Assembly (NCBI RefSeq): GCF_009184635.1
Contig: NZ_WELI01000013.1
Span: 95,716 to 159,715, forward strand
DNA from: Rudanella paleaurantiibacter
GTDB taxonomy: Bacteria > Bacteroidota > Bacteroidia > Cytophagales > Spirosomataceae
Reading direction: 5' to 3'
DNA: 64,000 bases
Position 1 is the stretch's first letter; each line of letters begins with the position of its first letter. This document shows, in pieces, positions 34,790 to 46,900 of this stretch. The notes below the pieces were generated by a model, which did not search any database, was not told the DNA's origin, and was given only the letters and a program-made list of their open reading frames with translations. The position numbers and the translations under genes are program-made.

Positions 34790-36295
34790 CTATTTCACAA
34801 AATACGGGTTGTTCTTATCATCAAACTCGATGCGGGTATTGTAATCTCGCTCGGCAATCCGCTGCAGGGTCATGCGTCGGTTATAGGCAGTGAAATTATT
34901 GACCCAGTAACTACCGATTTCATATTTGGCAACCTCAGTCGGTTCACCGTCGGCACTAAAGAATACTTCGTTGCCTTCGTGCGTGTCCCAGAGTTGCTTT
35001 AACAACGGATTCCGTTGTTCGTCAGAGATTTGTTCGTACACCTGCAAAAAGTACTGGTATTCCCGACTTTCGAAATAGGTCAGAATTTCCTGCATTCGCT
35101 CTTTGTCCTGTTGCTCCTGCTTCTTACTGTTGAGCTGCTCCAGTTCACGTTGCCGCTTCTCTTCCTTACGGCTTTCGTAACCAGCATAACGCCCAAACAC
35201 TTCGGGCGTAAAAAAAGCGACACTCCGAACCCGGGCCTTCGTGTCGATTACCCCATGAAATGCATCAATCACCGCTTGCTTACCATAAGCAGCCACGTAC
35301 CCTTCAATCAGCAACTTACTGGCAATGGCATCGGGACGGTCATCAATGTTTATTTTCTTAAACAACTCAAAAAGCTGCGTAAACTCTGCCGACGTCAACT
35401 CAACCGAGACCGGCTCATTCTTGACTGGTTTATCGTCAACTACTTCGTACTCGGTGTCAATCTCCAGCTCCTGAATAAGTGGTGCACCGGGCAGTGCCGG
35501 TGCTTTACCCTTCCCTTTTACCTTTGACTTGATAAAAAAGATCAACCCGGTAACTCGTGGTTTAGCCCCATCCAGATTTTGCCCGGTTTTCTGGTACGAC
35601 AGCTGAATATCAGTCTTGTTGTTGATCTCGTCCAGGGCCGGCATGAGCACGTATTTTTCGAGTGCTGCAAATCGCTGATAACCCGAGGTGTTATAACCAA
35701 AGTTTTCTTTGAAACGAATCAGGGTGGTTTCGTAGCGACCATAATTCGACCAGGCCTTGAAAAAAGGATACAGCTTCAACGCCTGCGCATTCTGGAGCTT
35801 GTGCACATTGCGCTTGAAAAAACCAAAGTTCCCTTTTTCTTTAACGTCCAGAATTACCTTGACCAGTTTCTCATGTACTTGCACCTGAATGGTGCTGCTG
35901 TTACGATCATGCGTTGAGAAGGCAACTATAGGGCTTCGATGTTCGCCTTTTTCGTCGCGCCATTTCAGGATAGTCGTCTGTAGGGTCTCAATGGACGTAA
36001 TCAGATGCTGATAATTACGCGTCTTCTCCGCCCCTATTTCTTTCAGGAAATCCTTGATGACAATATCAATCGTGATATTTTGGTTATTGGCCACCCCAAG
36101 CAAGTGTTCTGGCTTCAGCTGCGACACAATCTCGTAGAACACTTTGGGCGTGTAAATTTCTGTGATTGTCTTTTGCTCTGACTTTGAGATGTTCCGTACA
36201 AACTTGGGACTCGCCAGCGGATTATTCATAATGATATAATCCGGGTTTTGCTGAAGAGCCTCTATCTCTTTACGGTTGTCGGGGGTCTCGCTCAT
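34790..36295 (-). CDS. rep: Plasmid replication initiator, Rep_3 type
   Basis: The 501-aa protein has two winged-helix domains of the Rep_3/RepB-like initiator superfamily: about 30-135 (KTITEIYTPKVFYEIVSQL, NITIDIVIKDFLKEIG) and about 140-265 (ALKLYPFFKAWSNYGRYETT, RFAALEKYVLMPALDEINN). A charged C-terminal extension of about 230 residues is longer than in the classic proteins. It should bind the iterons upstream of its own gene as a monomer to start replication, and the inverted half-iterons next to its start codon as a dimer to repress itself, as known for P1, F and R6K initiators. The start at 36295 fits the operator at 36335-36365. Confidence 0.88.
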   Translation of the reverse strand: MSETPDNRKEIEALQQNPDYIIMNNPLASPKFVRNISKSEQKTITEIYTPKVFYEIVSQLKPEHLLGVANNQNITIDIVIKDFLKEIGAEKTRNYQHLITSIETLQTTILKWRDEKGEHRSPIVAFSTHDRNSSTIQVQVHEKLVKVILDVKEKGNFGFFKRNVHKLQNAQALKLYPFFKAWSNYGRYETTLIRFKENFGYNTSGYQRFAALEKYVLMPALDEINNKTDIQLSYQKTGQNLDGAKPRVTGLIFFIKSKVKGKGKAPALPGAPLIQELEIDTEYEVVDDKPVKNEPVSVELTSAEFTQLFELFKKINIDDRPDAIASKLLIEGYVAAYGKQAVIDAFHGVIDTKARVRSVAFFTPEVFGRYAGYESRKEEKRQRELEQLNSKKQEQQDKERMQEILTYFESREYQYFLQVYEQISDEQRNPLLKQLWDTHEGNEVFFSADGEPTEVAKYEIGSYWVNNFTAYNRRMTLQRIAERDYNTRIEFDDKNNPYFVK

Positions 36296-36334
36296 ATCTA
36301 AAACAGCTGGGCCAAGCGGGCACTACGCAAATCT

Positions 36335-36365
36335 TAATGTAAGAATAGCGAAATTTCTTACATTA
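36335..36365 (-). promoter_or_regulatory. rep autoregulatory operator
   Basis: TAATGTAAGAA (36335-36345) and TTCTTACATTA (36355-36365) are perfect inverted repeats separated by 9 bases, 40 bases before the rep start. Their shared core CTTACATT is the 8-bp end of the iterons, the arrangement expected for dimer binding of a Rep_3 protein. Confidence 0.8.
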
Positions 36366-36453
36366 TGTTCTGTTTTGTTAGGCAAAGTGCAATAAACCGC
36401 CTTAAAATTCTTATTTAGAGTAGGCGAGATTGCAAATTCGGGCAGAAATTGTT

Positions 36454-36960
36454 GTACCAATGGACTTACATTACCCATAATAGTATTTATATAGCACTAT
36501 TAACGTATTTTTTACGTACTATTATTTTAAGCTTTATCCTTTGTCGTAATAAGTTTTGGTGGTTCAATTTAATTAAGTCTACCATATCCTTGCCACTCTA
36601 CTATTACTCCGGCCCTATTTTTCATTTCCCAAAGTACTTACATTACGTCCCAATGTACTTACACTGTGTCCCAAAGTACTTACATTTCTGTACCAATAGA
36701 CTTACATTCTTGTACCAATGGACTTACATTACGTACCAATAGACTTACATTCTTGTACCAATGGACTTACATTTCTGTACCAATAGACTTACATAATATG
36801 CTTGTAATAAATTGATTATCAAGGTGTTTGGAGGGGTCTAAAAAGCTTTATTAAAAAGCTTATCTAAAAACGTTTTTAAAAAACTTAATAAAAAACACAC
36901 ACTAAAAAATGAATCGTGTGTGTGTGTTCTTCTAAATAATAGAAGAGGAAATACTTTTCC
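36454..36960. other. Plasmid origin of vegetative replication (oriV)
   Basis: The region upstream of rep holds one separate iteron (36454-36472), an AT-rich stretch, eight tandem iterons and a second very AT-rich stretch (36796-36960) with a TAAAAACGTTTTTA palindrome (about 36864-36877) and complementary AACACACAC/GTGTGTGTT tracts. AT-rich DNA beside iterons is the usual unwinding site. No DnaA box was confirmed by eye. Confidence 0.82.
36626..36795 (+). repeat. Eight tandem iterons, 21-22 bp period
   Basis: Consensus GTACCAATRGACTTACATT. Copies begin at about 36626, 36647, 36668, 36690, 36712, 36733, 36755 and 36777, so each site falls on the same face of the helix. The first three carry TCCCAAWGTACTTACA variants; the last five alternate AATAGA and AATGGA. 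Confidence 0.92.
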
Positions 36961-37068
36961 TCTTTTCCTTTCCCCCCGTTGCGCGGCCCCCCCAATGGTT
37001 TTTCTCCTTTTCAATTAGTACTACTTAGGTATGAAACGTTGAGTGGGCAAATTTGAAGGAAGCAGTCA

Positions 37069-37437
37069 TCAAATGATGGGCGGAAAATCAGCATCGATAA
37101 TGATGGGAGTAGCCGGTGGCGGTGTGCCCGCACCTGTGTCTGTACCTGTATGTGGGGTGGTGTCGGCTAACCGGCGCATATACGTCATTTGACAAAGGGC
37201 AAAGACTTTTTCTGGTGGGAGATTATAGGTCATCGCGAATTTATTAATATTCTCGATGGTAAGGCCGTACATGTGTTCCCGCTTCAGTTTAAACCAGTGC
37301 GAGCGACTCACCCCGAAGGCTTCCATTGCTTTCACCTGTTTGATGCCCATAGCGTCGATGAATTCGAGGATATCCTGATACAAAGGCGGAGCGGGAAAGC
37401 CAGGTTTTGTACTGAAGTTCGTTCGCATGGCAGACAT
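37069..37437 (-). CDS. Small HTH protein of the replication module
   Basis: This 122-aa protein has a lambda-repressor-like HTH (about 20-85: LEFIDAMGIKQVKAMEAFGVSRSHWFKLKRE is the helix region, cited here by its ends LEFID and KLKRE) and a disordered Thr/Pro-rich tail (about 95-122). No ligand domain is present. It lies between the iterons and the right palindrome pair, both about 300 bases away. It could bind the palindromes or control rep copy number; neither is shown by the sequence. Confidence 0.7.
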   Translation of the reverse strand: MSAMRTNFSTKPGFPAPPLYQDILEFIDAMGIKQVKAMEAFGVSRSHWFKLKREHMYGLTIENINKFAMTYNLPPEKVFALCQMTYMRRLADTTPHTGTDTGAGTPPPATPIIIDADFPPII

Positions 37438-37709
37438 TGAAAATAACTTTTAGAATGAAAAACGGCCGAATTAGTTGCGGTCCGGATGCCCGTATACAAA
37501 CTCGGCTGTGCATGTAAAATAAGCAAAAATGGGCCTGACATGAAAGATTAGCCGGTATTATGCCGCTTTATATTGACACGTACACCACTATAATATAGGG
37601 AAAGTAAGCTGATTAGGCCTGGTAAAGCTAGCCCGTTTTTTTTAGCCCCATTCAGACACGGTAAAGGAGTTAGAGATTACGTATGGGGTATATGAAGAAC
37701 GTAAGTTCA

Positions 37710-37798
37710 CGATAGGACAGCCTGTCCTATCGTGAAATCTTGCGGTAGAAGTAGTTAGACACTGTAAAAATTATCCGATAGGACAGCCTGTCCTATCG
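37710..37798. repeat. Right pair of 23-bp palindromes (66-bp spacing)
   Basis: Copies lie at 37710-37732 and 37776-37798: CGATAGGACAG-C-CTGTCCTATCG. Half-sites are identical to the left pair but the central base is C instead of G, so the two pairs are in opposite orientation. Start-to-start distance is again 66 bp. The 43-base spacers of the two pairs are unrelated by eye. The 37438-37986 gap holds no gene. Confidence 0.9.
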
Positions 37799-37918
37799 GA
37801 GGCTCAGGTGCGTTGCTTGCCTGCACAGAGGGGCTTTGCAACGAAATGGAGAACGTGTTGGGGATTGAAGAAGATATAGAGTCGAGTCAACTTTGTATCG
37901 ACCAAGTAAATGATTGAA

Positions 37919-37963
37919 ACCAGAACCTGACCCGATGCATCGGTGATTCGAGCAGGTTCTGGT
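37919..37963 (-). terminator. Terminator of the giant surface protein gene
   Basis: ACCAGAACCTG (37919-37929) pairs with 37953-37963; the 23-base loop contains CCGATGCATCGG, itself a palindrome. It lies 24 bases past the stop, with a modest T-rich tail on the minus strand. Confidence 0.7.
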
Positions 37964-37986
37964 CAACTTTCAAAGTTAGCTATGTC

Positions 37987-40900
37987 CTAGCGCTTTACTT
38001 TTCGTACGGTTATGGGAACACATAACCCTGCCGGACAGCTACAGTTATCAACCAATGCCAGGGACAGATCTCTTGGACACGATGCCTCCCCATTGATCAG
38101 CAACCATACGCGAACGGTGTAGTTACCCGGTAAAAGGCCTGTTCCGACCACACCATTCATCGGAACCGCTGCGGCCGCCGTTAACGCCTCGCTTGCACTA
38201 AACGAAGTTCCGCGAGACACCTGATACACGTACGGATCAGTTCCCAAATTCGCCAGACGAATCTCACCGTTACCCTGCGGGGTACTGCCTACGCACGAGG
38301 GTTGCTTCACCAACGCCGTGTAAGAAGGGACTTCTGTCTCCTCGATAACCACCGGGCAACAAGACCCATTCGGGCATTGGCCGTTATCGACCTGCACATG
38401 GTATTCACCCAAAGCGGTAGCCGTGAAACTTTCCTGCCCACTGTCCGAAACTAACGTTGAGCTACTGGCTCCCGGGGCCGTCAGGTACCACTGGTATCGA
38501 CTGAAACCAACCGGTGCAAGCAGACGCAGTGCAAACGGGAGCCCTTTGCACACCCGAATAGGTACACTCAGGCAAACCGAAACTTCCTGACCCGGAATAC
38601 TCGCCGTATTGTAGAGAACACCTTCCGCTACCACACTCGCACTATAAGTCAGCGTAGCGGTTGCCCCTGCCGGAATGCTTGTCAGCAGCCATTGGCCTCC
38701 GTTTATCCCGGTAGTAAATGTTCCCGAAGCCGTGAACGCAGAGCCCGGAACAAGCGACAGGCCGGCCGAGAACGTATCACTTACCACAATACTTGTGGCG
38801 GAAGTGCCACCGCTGTTGGTTAGCGTAATCGTGAACGAAACCACCTCACCTATTTTCGAACGGGTTTTACTTGCCACTTTCTGGAGAAGTACATTCGGTT
38901 GAACATCAGTGATTCCCACCACAACCACACTGGCTGAACTCACACAGCCAACTCCACTCACGCACGTCACTGAATAAGTAGCACTGCCCAGAGTTGGCGT
39001 CACGACCACCAGAGACTTTCCACTGTCTCCCATTCCGGTTGACCAGTTCAACGTACCACTCGTACAGCCGGATGCAACCAGACTCACCGAACTGCCCACA
39101 GGTACCGTTTCACCAGGGATAGCCGCCACCGTTACACTGGAGGCACTCACTGCCGAAACACTCCCTACCGCAATTAGCTGCCCTTTATTATCCGTACAAG
39201 TCACCGTGTAACTGGCCGTTTGGCCAGCCACGGAGATACTGCTCGTCTGCACGTTGGTGCTCCATAGGAGATTGCCCTGCGAACAGCCCGTCGCCGTCAA
39301 TACGGCCGGACTACCCTGACAAACCAAGGCATTGCTCACCTGTAGGTTGTCCTCACCTCCCGGCGTCGTATTGAACGAAATGACCGCGTTAGCCGTACAC
39401 CCCGTACCCATTGTACAGGTAGCGGCATAGACTGTGGTGGTATTGGTGGGCACCGGTACGGTAATACTGGCGGTATTGGTGGCTCCGGTCGACCAGTTGA
39501 TACGTCCGCCCACACAGCCGGTGGCGGTCAACAGGGCCGTACTCGTCGTCGTCAGCCAGCGACGGGTAATGCCCAGTGTAGGCGTCGGAGATATGGTCAG
39601 CGTGCCGCTGGCTACGTTTGAACAGCCCTGAGCTGATACGCCCGTTACCGAGTAAATTCCTGCCACCGAGACCGAAATTGCGGCCGTTGTTGCACCATTG
39701 CTCCAGCGGAAGGTGCTCGCTCCACTTGCGTTCAGGGTAGCTACCCCGCCCGCACAGATGCTTGCTGAGGTGGCCGACACACTCGGTAATGAATTGATCG
39801 TCAGAGTCCGAACTATCTGATCTGCCACACAACTGCCCGACCCATCGGGATCGGCACTCATCAGGGTCAAGGTCACGCTGCCCGCCGTGGCATCCGCCAG
39901 CGATGGAGTATAGGTAATCAGTTGTACCCCATTGTTTACCAGCACGTTCTGGCTAAAGATACCCGTGCCGCTGCTAGTGAGGGTAGCTGAAGTGGCCCCC
40001 GCCACGCCCGCCGTGAAGCTAACCGGCGTGGTGGCGCAAGTTTGCAGGGTTGTGGGTACAAACGTCAGGCTCACCGGCGTCTGGCAGGCACAGTTCACCA
40101 CCACTGACTCGGTGACTGAACAACTACTGCCCTGGGTCCGTACCACGATCACGGCCGTGACGGTCGTGGGTGCACTCAACGTAAAACTGTTGTTCGTCTG
40201 GAAAGCGCCCCCATTGAGACTGTATTCCAGCACTCCTGCACCCGTGTTAATCGCATCTACCGTCAGGCTGGCCACATTGCCCACGCAGGCCGTGCTTTGC
40301 CGAATACCGTTGATCTGCGGTTGCCCATTGACTACGACTGTACCGCTGGACACTGCTGAGCAGCCCGCTGTTGTAGTGCCTGTCACCGAGTAAACCGTCG
40401 TTGCTGTCGGAGCGACAACCAGCAACGGCCCAGTGACACCGCTGCTCCACCTGTAAGTTGAAGCTCCGCCGACCGTCAGCGTCGCCGTTTGACCCGCACA
40501 GATCGTCGCCGATGTCACCGTCAACACAGGCAGCGGATTGACGGTTATCGAAGTGCTGGCCGTATGATTACAGCCGGCTGACGAGGTGGCCGTAACCGAG
40601 TAGGACCCCGCTACGCTCACTGAAATAGTGGCTGTGGTTTCGTTGGTATTCCAGCGATAGGTTGTACCGGCCCCACCCGAGGCTGCCAGGGTGGTAGATT
40701 GGCCGGTGCAAATGCTTAAGTTACCTGTTATGCTGACGGTAACGGCGGGGCTTACTGTCACCGTGCCTGAAGCCGTATGGGTACAACCTGCATTGGTCGT
40801 TCCTGTTACTGAATAGACGGTGGTTTGCGTAGGACTCACCACGTACTGATTCCCTGTCTGGATACTGCCCGCTGAGATAAAGCTATAGCTGCTGGCACCA

Positions 40901-43900
40901 CTCGCTGCCAGCGTAGCTGTTTGACCCGCGCAAATCGTGGCGGAAGTAAGCGAGACCGTTGGAAGGGGGTTGATCGTTAGTACCCGGCTTTGAGTCGCTA
41001 CAGAACATAACCCAACCCCATCCGGATCATTGGAGATGATGGTCAGCGTGACGCTACCCGCCGACACGTCGGCTGCCGAGGGTGTGTACGTTGGCGTAAC
41101 CGAGCCCATCACTACCGCATTACTGAAGATACCCGTGCCGCTACTGGTGAGGGTAGCTGAAGTGGCCCCCGCTACACCCGCCGTGAAGGAGACGGGCGAG
41201 CCTGCACAGGTTTGAAGGGTGGTGGGCAGCAAACTCACCGTGGCCGGGGTTTGACAGGCGCAGTTCACCGGAATCGACTGGCTGACCGTGCAACTGGTCC
41301 CAACCGTGCGAACGACCACCGTCACGGTTGTGGGCGCAGGAGCCGTCAGGGTGAAGGTATTGGCTGGCGTAAAGGCTCCGCCATTGAAGCTGTATTCGAG
41401 CGATCCACTGGTAGCAGACGCACTAACGCTGACGCTGGCGGTGTTGCCTACACAGATGCCCGCCGACATGCTGTTGATAACGGGCTGGCCATTGACCGTC
41501 ACCGTGGCTGTTGTCCAGCCAACACATCCGTTAACGGAACAACTCACGCTGTAGGTCGTGGTGGTGGTGGGTGAAACCGTGATAGACTGGGAGGTGGCGT
41601 TGTTGGCACTGGCCGACCACTGTACCGCCCCGGCGCAGTTTTGCACGGTCAGTACGGCTGGTTGACCCGCACAAATCGTTTGTGAGACGACCGTAGGTAC
41701 GGGCAGGGCTGTTACGGTCACGCTGACCGTTGTTGTTGTCAGACAAACAGGCGAACTACTCACGGTGAGGGTGAACGTGTTCGTGCCGGTAGTCAGGTTG
41801 GTAGCTGTAACGGTGGCCGAGCTGGTGCCGGTTAGCGTTACGCCTTGTGGAGCCGCCCACGAGTAGGTATAACTACCGGCTGGGCTGACGTTGGCATAAG
41901 CGGTCACGCTGTTATCCTGGCAGAGCGTGGTGGCATTGGCCAGAACCGTGACCGAAGGCGGTACGCAGGTACTCTTGACGATACCGAAATCATACGTATG
42001 GTTGGTTTCGCCCGGCCCCCCGGTGGTGAGCCTGATGCAGGGGCTGCTGATGCCACCCACCACATCGACTTTCGCATCGTTGTTGATCTGGGTCAGGCCC
42101 GTGTTAACCGTGCCGATCTCGCCCGGCGTGAGGGGCGAAACATCGGTCAGGGCCAGAGCCTGGCTCGAAACCACCGTGCTGGTTCCCAAACTGCTAATGA
42201 CCAGCGCATAGGTTGTATTGTAAGTGAGGGCCGTCGTGGTGACGGCCGAAGTCGATGTCCCGGCTACTACTGTACCCGACTGAAAGTAGTACTCCCCGGC
42301 GGCATTGGTCGTAGCACTGGCCAGAATCGTGGTTTTAGCCGCATCGTAGAGCCGTACCACCGCACTGGGAATAGCCGGCTCACAAGGGTCCTGAATACCG
42401 TTGGCGTTGTCGTCGCGCCAGACGCGATTACCGATCTGAATCGGAGCCAGATCGCAGAGCACCTCCAGATCACCCAGGCCATTGGCCTTATTTTGGGTTC
42501 CTCCTGTTGTACCGCTATAGAGAGTAATTCCATTTTGTTTGGCCCCGGTCGTGTTATTAAAGCCCGTTAGACCACCACTGTTATAAGCGAGCGGATCACC
42601 TACAGACATACGAATTTCCCCGGAGCCGGGCTTGAAGGCAATTCCACCGACACTAATTTCATGATGTCCAAGGAAATTATCGATATAAAACTCCCCTCCG
42701 CCAATACCATCTCCGTTGTTTTGTCCCGACGTGGTTGGTTTTGGGCTGCTGGAGCCTTCTTTCCCATTATATTCGAGTTCATAAGAACTACCATTGAAAT
42801 AAGCCCGCAACAGATCACCTCCAACTACCCCACCTTCCACGCGCCCGTTGCTGGGAGTATAGTCCGGTGCATATTGACCAATATTTGCTCCTGTTTGGTG
42901 TTGAAACCGGTCGAAGAAACCCATAATCAGGCTACTATCCGCATCAAAGACGATGTCCGACATCGTTGGCTGAACATATAGAAAACCGCCAGAACAACCA
43001 ATGCCATTAGGGTAAATACTCGTCCACGGATGCCATTGAAAAAGATCAAGATTACTACAACCATCATAGCTTGGGCCATGGGTATAGGTAAGAGGAAAGC
43101 TCAGTATGGGGGTTGGATTATAGCTCCCTGCCACCGGATCAAATTCCAGCACACTCGCCTGCAAATCGGCCCGGCTTTGTGAATGGCTGGCATCACAAAC
43201 CGCCCCCACGTACACCTTGCCGTTATGCACCGCCAGCGCGAAAGGGCGGGTCTCGCCCGTCGGGGTGCCATTGAGCGTGGTCAGCTCAAAGCCCGACACC
43301 ATCGCCTGCCCTCCGCCCGTATTAGCGGTGATGGCAATGGTCAGCACGCCATCGGTAACGGTGGTGGTAAACGAGCGGATAATGCCCACGTTGATCTGAT
43401 TGCCTGCCGCGGCATACACATCGAAGCCCGATAAGACGGTTGTACTTTCCAGAGCCACGCTTGTGTTGCGGCCATTCGATGTGGCGTTGGTGGCCATATG
43501 CAGTTTAACCCCAAAGGTGCCGTTGCCCACTGGAAAACTGTAGGTCATCGTCGAACCGGCGTTTACGAACGCCGAGTTGGTATACAGAGCCGCATCGCCA
43601 GTACCCGCTGTCACACTGTTGGGGTTCGTAATGGTTTGGTTATAATTGCCCGAACTGCCATAGATGTCGAATAGATACCCTTTCTGCCATTGCTTGCCAT
43701 CGTTAGCGGTAAAGGTAGCGTTGTTAGAACCCGCCGAGAAATAACCCGTAGAGGGAGTCGTAGAACAGAGTTCTGGTACAGGATATTTACCCGTCAGGGT
43801 TTTGCTGGCAATGTCGATGGCCAACAGTTGTTTGTTGGTCAAGTCCATCACATAGAGTGTTTTCTCATCTTCGCTGATGTCGATGTCACCCAGGCCAATG

Positions 43901-46900
43901 CCTGCCACCAGGCTAAACGACTGGGCGTCCAGGCTGGGCGTTCCTGCATTGGTTAGCCCCCGCTGGGCATCGGTGGCAAACTGCCAGTTCCCGGCAACAC
44001 CCGCCAACGAGGACACATTGAGCCAGGGTGTGATGGTGGCACTGGCGCTGGTCGGATTGGTCATATCCAGTATATAGATCTGGCCTAAATTCCCATCCTT
44101 GAGGCCCACATGCCGCTTGAGAAAAGCAGCTGTGTAGAGTTTTTTAGCGGTTTTGGCATAGGCTACTCCCCAGGTCGAACCAATCTGAGTCCGCATGGCC
44201 AGGTGGTAGATGCTGCCCGACAGGTCGTAATTGACACCTACCAGCACATCGTCGAAGGCGGTGGTGTTAGGCGTCACGGCTCCGTCGAGGTAACAGGGCG
44301 TCACCAGCATCGGATTGGTCTGGCAAAAATCAGCGGGCTGATTGATCCCTAAGCTGGTGGTACAGGAACCGGGCTGGGTGAACTGAACGGTCGTGCCGTT
44401 GTTAAGGCCTCGGTAGGTGGGTTCGTAGCCCGCTGGCAGATTGCTAAACTCCACCCGGTAGGTTGTGCCCGCCGTTAGCCCCGTAAAGCTATAGGCTCCA
44501 TTGAGGTCTGTCTGCATTTGTGCCACCTGAGTACTTTGATTAGTAGCATCGCAGCGAAACAGCGTGACCGTAATACCCGACATATTCGGGTCGTTGGCAT
44601 CTGCCGTACCATCACTGTCGAAATCGCGATACACTTTCCCGCCCAGGCTGGTAGCGCTGGCCGTACAGGAGGTACACGGCACGGGCGTTACGGTAAAACT
44701 GGCCTCATCGGAGACACAACTGGCCAGGGTTAGCCGCACCCGATAGGTGGTCGTTGCGCTGATGGCGGGCGTTGTGTACGGGTTCGTGGAGCCTACCACG
44801 GCCGTTCCGCTTCCGGCGTACCACTGATAGGTAGCGCCATTGAAGGCATTGGCGGATAGCGTGGCTGTGCTGCCCGTACAGACCTGGGTTGGTCCGCCAA
44901 TTACGGTATTAGGGCGGGGCTTAAGCGTGATGATCAGACTGGCCTGGGGTGGCTGACAGGCACTCGTGGTGGGCGACACCAGTACCGCATAGACGAACAG
45001 GCCCATGTTGGCTCCTGTAAGATTGTCGGGCAGTTGGACATTGCTGAACGTTAGGGTTTTGGTACCTGTTGCCGTGCTGGAAGCTACGGAGGTGACAAAG
45101 GCGGGCGTAATCGTGGTTGAGTAGGGGTCGGTGGCTGTGGTGAACGCCAAGAGTTTGATACCGGCGGGGGCGGTGGCATTGGTCGATACCGTAAAGGTAG
45201 CTGTACCATTGCCGCAATACTGGGTATTGGCCGCTGGCGAGTTGAAGGCCACCGTGACAATAGGGTCAATTTGCAGCGTCACGAATGCCGTGGCGGCACA
45301 AGAAGTACTCAGTCCATTCTGACCCATGATGGCGTAATAACGAACCCCGCCCGTGGCCGTTGGTAGCTGAGCCGTTGTGGGGCTAAAGGTTAGGCTGGTA
45401 GCTCCGCTAATAGCGGTGAACGAACTGCCGCTGGCATCGGTAAAGTACCATTGCAACCCACTCGTCACCGTGTTGCTGATGATCGTTGCTGAAAGCGGTA
45501 AGCTAAAGCTGCCGCCCTGACAAATCGTTTGGGATTTACTAACGGCTATCTCAGGTTTGGCACACTCGGGAATGGTAATACCGAAGTCGTAGGTATGGTT
45601 GTTGCTGCCGGGTTCACCGGTGGTCACCCCAATGCAGGGCTTGCCATTGACTAGTATCGCATCGTTGTTGACTTGTGAGCTACCCGAGTTGGCCGTACCG
45701 CTTTCGCTGGGTGTGACCGGCGACACATTGGTCAGCGATAAACCCGTTACAACCGTACTGGTGCCCAGGCTGGTGAGGACGACGGCATAACCCGTGTTGT
45801 AAGTCAAGGCTGTGGTTGCTACCGATGAGGTTGAATTACCAACCGTAATCGTCGTACTTGAGAAATAGTATTCTCCGGCGGCACTGGTGGTTACTGAAGC
45901 ATAGGCAGTTGTTTTGGTGGCATCGTATAGCGTGACCACCGCGCCCGGAATGGGTGGCTCGCAGGGGTCCTGAATACCGTTGGCGTTGTCGTCGCGCCAG
46001 ACGCGATTACCGATCTGAATCGGGGCCAGATCGCAGAGCACCTCCAGATCGCCCAGGCTCGTGCCTTTGGCAAAGTTACCCGTAGCATTATCCATGTTAG
46101 GATAAACTTCATACGTCCGGTTCTTTGCTCCAGTGCGGTTGTTAAGCCAGTAAACGCCCCCATCCCGTACAGTTTCTACGTCATATCCATTTGTAGCAAC
46201 CTCATTCCGACCCGGCAACAAGGCCAGCCCCCCCTGGGTAGCTTCCTGAGCAAGGTCAGCTGCGACATCTCCAGCGTAAAATTCACCCCCGGTGGGACCC
46301 TGATTATTGGCGGCATTATTTGGACAGTTGGGACTTCCTGGCTGATGAAACACGCCATTGACATAACATGCCCTGAGAATATCGCCACCGCTTGCACTGT
46401 AGATCAGATTTGTTCCGGTTGGCGGATAATTGGCATTCCCTATCTGATGCGTAAATCGATCAAAATACCCCAGAATCATCGAACCATCCACGTCGAATTC
46501 AATGTCCGATAAGACAGGTTCCTCGTAACTAAATATATATATACACGTTCCCGGCATGACAGGAAGCCAGGGGTGCCATTTATTCCCATTGCAGCTAGCC
46601 CCGGATGTAGCTCCTTTGGCATAGTTAAGCGGCAATGTCAGCACGGGAGTAAACGTGGTTGAGCCATTATCGACTAATTCATAGACCGTACTGCTCAAAT
46701 GTGCAAAGTCCTGCGATACTTCGGCTGGACAGGTAGTACCCACATACACTTTACCGTTGTGATACTTTAGGGCAAACGGATACGAGCGGTCGGCTAATTG
46801 GTTTCCGGTGGCCGACCAGATTTTAATGCCACTCAAGTATGCATTACTTCCTGCATTCCCTGCAGCGACAATATCCAGCAGACCATTGGTCACAATTGCG

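Noticed and set aside
36449..36742. 97-codon open frame over the iterons
   Set aside because: Its end is only translated iterons (repeated YLHYVPMYL-like text), so it is a by-product of the repeats.
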